Origin: Deltaproteobacteria bacterium
GTDB lineage: Bacteria; Desulfobacterota_B; Binatia; Bin18
NCBI GenBank assembly: GCA_012271025.1
Contig: JAAXHF010000433.1
Span: 1-5,598, forward strand
DNA length: 5,598 bases
Reading direction: 5' to 3'
Shown here: positions 5,349 through 5,598 of the stretch, in pieces
How the letters are laid out: each line of letters begins with the position of its first letter
Position numbering within the stretch: position 1 is the stretch's first letter
Program-made: the position numbers and the translations under genes
Notes under the pieces: model-generated
Database searches by the model: none
Told to the model about the DNA's origin: nothing
The model's input: only the letters and a program-made list of their open reading frames with translations

Positions 5349-5598
5349 CCCCCTTTCTCGTGGACTCCAATATCCTGCTGGATATTTTTGAGGACGATGC
5401 GCAATGGGCGGACTGGTCGGAAGCCACCTTGCAGCAGTATGCTGCGTCACACACCCCAACAATCAACCCGATCATCTATGCTGAGGTATCCGTCGGCTTC
5501 GCCCGCATTGAGGAACTGGAAGCCGTCTTGTCCGGGTGCGGAATCCACCTGCTCGCCATCCCCAGGGAAGCCCTCTTTCTGGCCGGGAAAGCGTTTCT
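5345..5598 (+). CDS. vapC: PIN-domain toxin, VapC-like (cut by window end)
   Basis: This is a PIN-domain ribonuclease toxin, expected to cleave specific RNAs (tRNA or rRNA in characterised VapC proteins) with Mg2+ or Mn2+ when not held by the antitoxin. Eighty-four codons are visible before the window edge. The N-terminus MTPFLVDSNILLDIF supplies the first catalytic aspartate (D7), and NPIIYAEVSVGFARI (41-55) supplies the conserved glutamate (E47). The visible part ends at LAGKAF, a familiar stretch about two thirds through this group. The remaining one or two acidic residues and the C-terminus lie outside the window, so an intact active site cannot be confirmed. It starts inside the antitoxin stop (ATGA), with AGAGG (5334-5338) as ribosome site. 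No frameshift is seen. Confidence 0.9.
   Translation, partial: MTPFLVDSNILLDIFEDDAQWADWSEATLQQYAASHTPTINPIIYAEVSVGFARIEELEAVLSGCGIHLLAIPREALFLAGKAF

Overview
The window looks like ordinary chromosome of a high-GC (roughly 60-63% in the core genes) Gram-negative bacterium. The ModB/ModC proteins and the paired DUF4212 plus sodium:solute symporter (VC_2705-type) fit a proteobacterium or a neighbouring phylum such as Desulfobacterota or Tectomicrobia. Nothing here fixes the taxon, and no rRNA, tRNA, CRISPR array or insertion sequence is visible.

Layout. (1) 1-1880: the end of a molybdate ABC transporter operon, with a possible last few codons of an upstream gene (perhaps modA), then modB and modC joined by an ATGA overlap. 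(2) 1900-2877: an alternating-strand patch of three small genes. These are a 74-aa zinc-ribbon-like protein (-), a 79-aa stand-alone protein that resembles the OB-fold of phage or contractile-injection baseplate protein V/gp5 (+), and a 153-aa three-helix membrane protein (-). The stops of the last two overlap. (3) 2939-4974: a two-gene transporter operon, a DUF4212 small subunit followed by a 581-aa sodium:solute symporter, again with an ATGA overlap. (4) 5124-5598: a type II toxin-antitoxin module with an AbrB-type antitoxin (vapB-like) and a PIN-domain toxin (vapC-like). The toxin is cut by the window end.

How the genes work together. ModB and ModC form the membrane channel and ATPase of molybdate uptake, which supplies the molybdenum cofactor. 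The DUF4212 protein and the symporter probably form one Na+-driven uptake system for a small organic solute, probably a carboxylate. The antitoxin should neutralise the toxin and repress its own promoter, and two small palindromes lie on the predicted promoter. The middle patch has no obvious link to either transporter.

I did not find a clear undescribed multi-gene system. The best leads are the orphan baseplate-like OB protein divergently paired with a zinc-ribbon protein, an EF-hand-like loop in the predicted external domain of the symporter, and the palindromic promoter of the toxin-antitoxin module.
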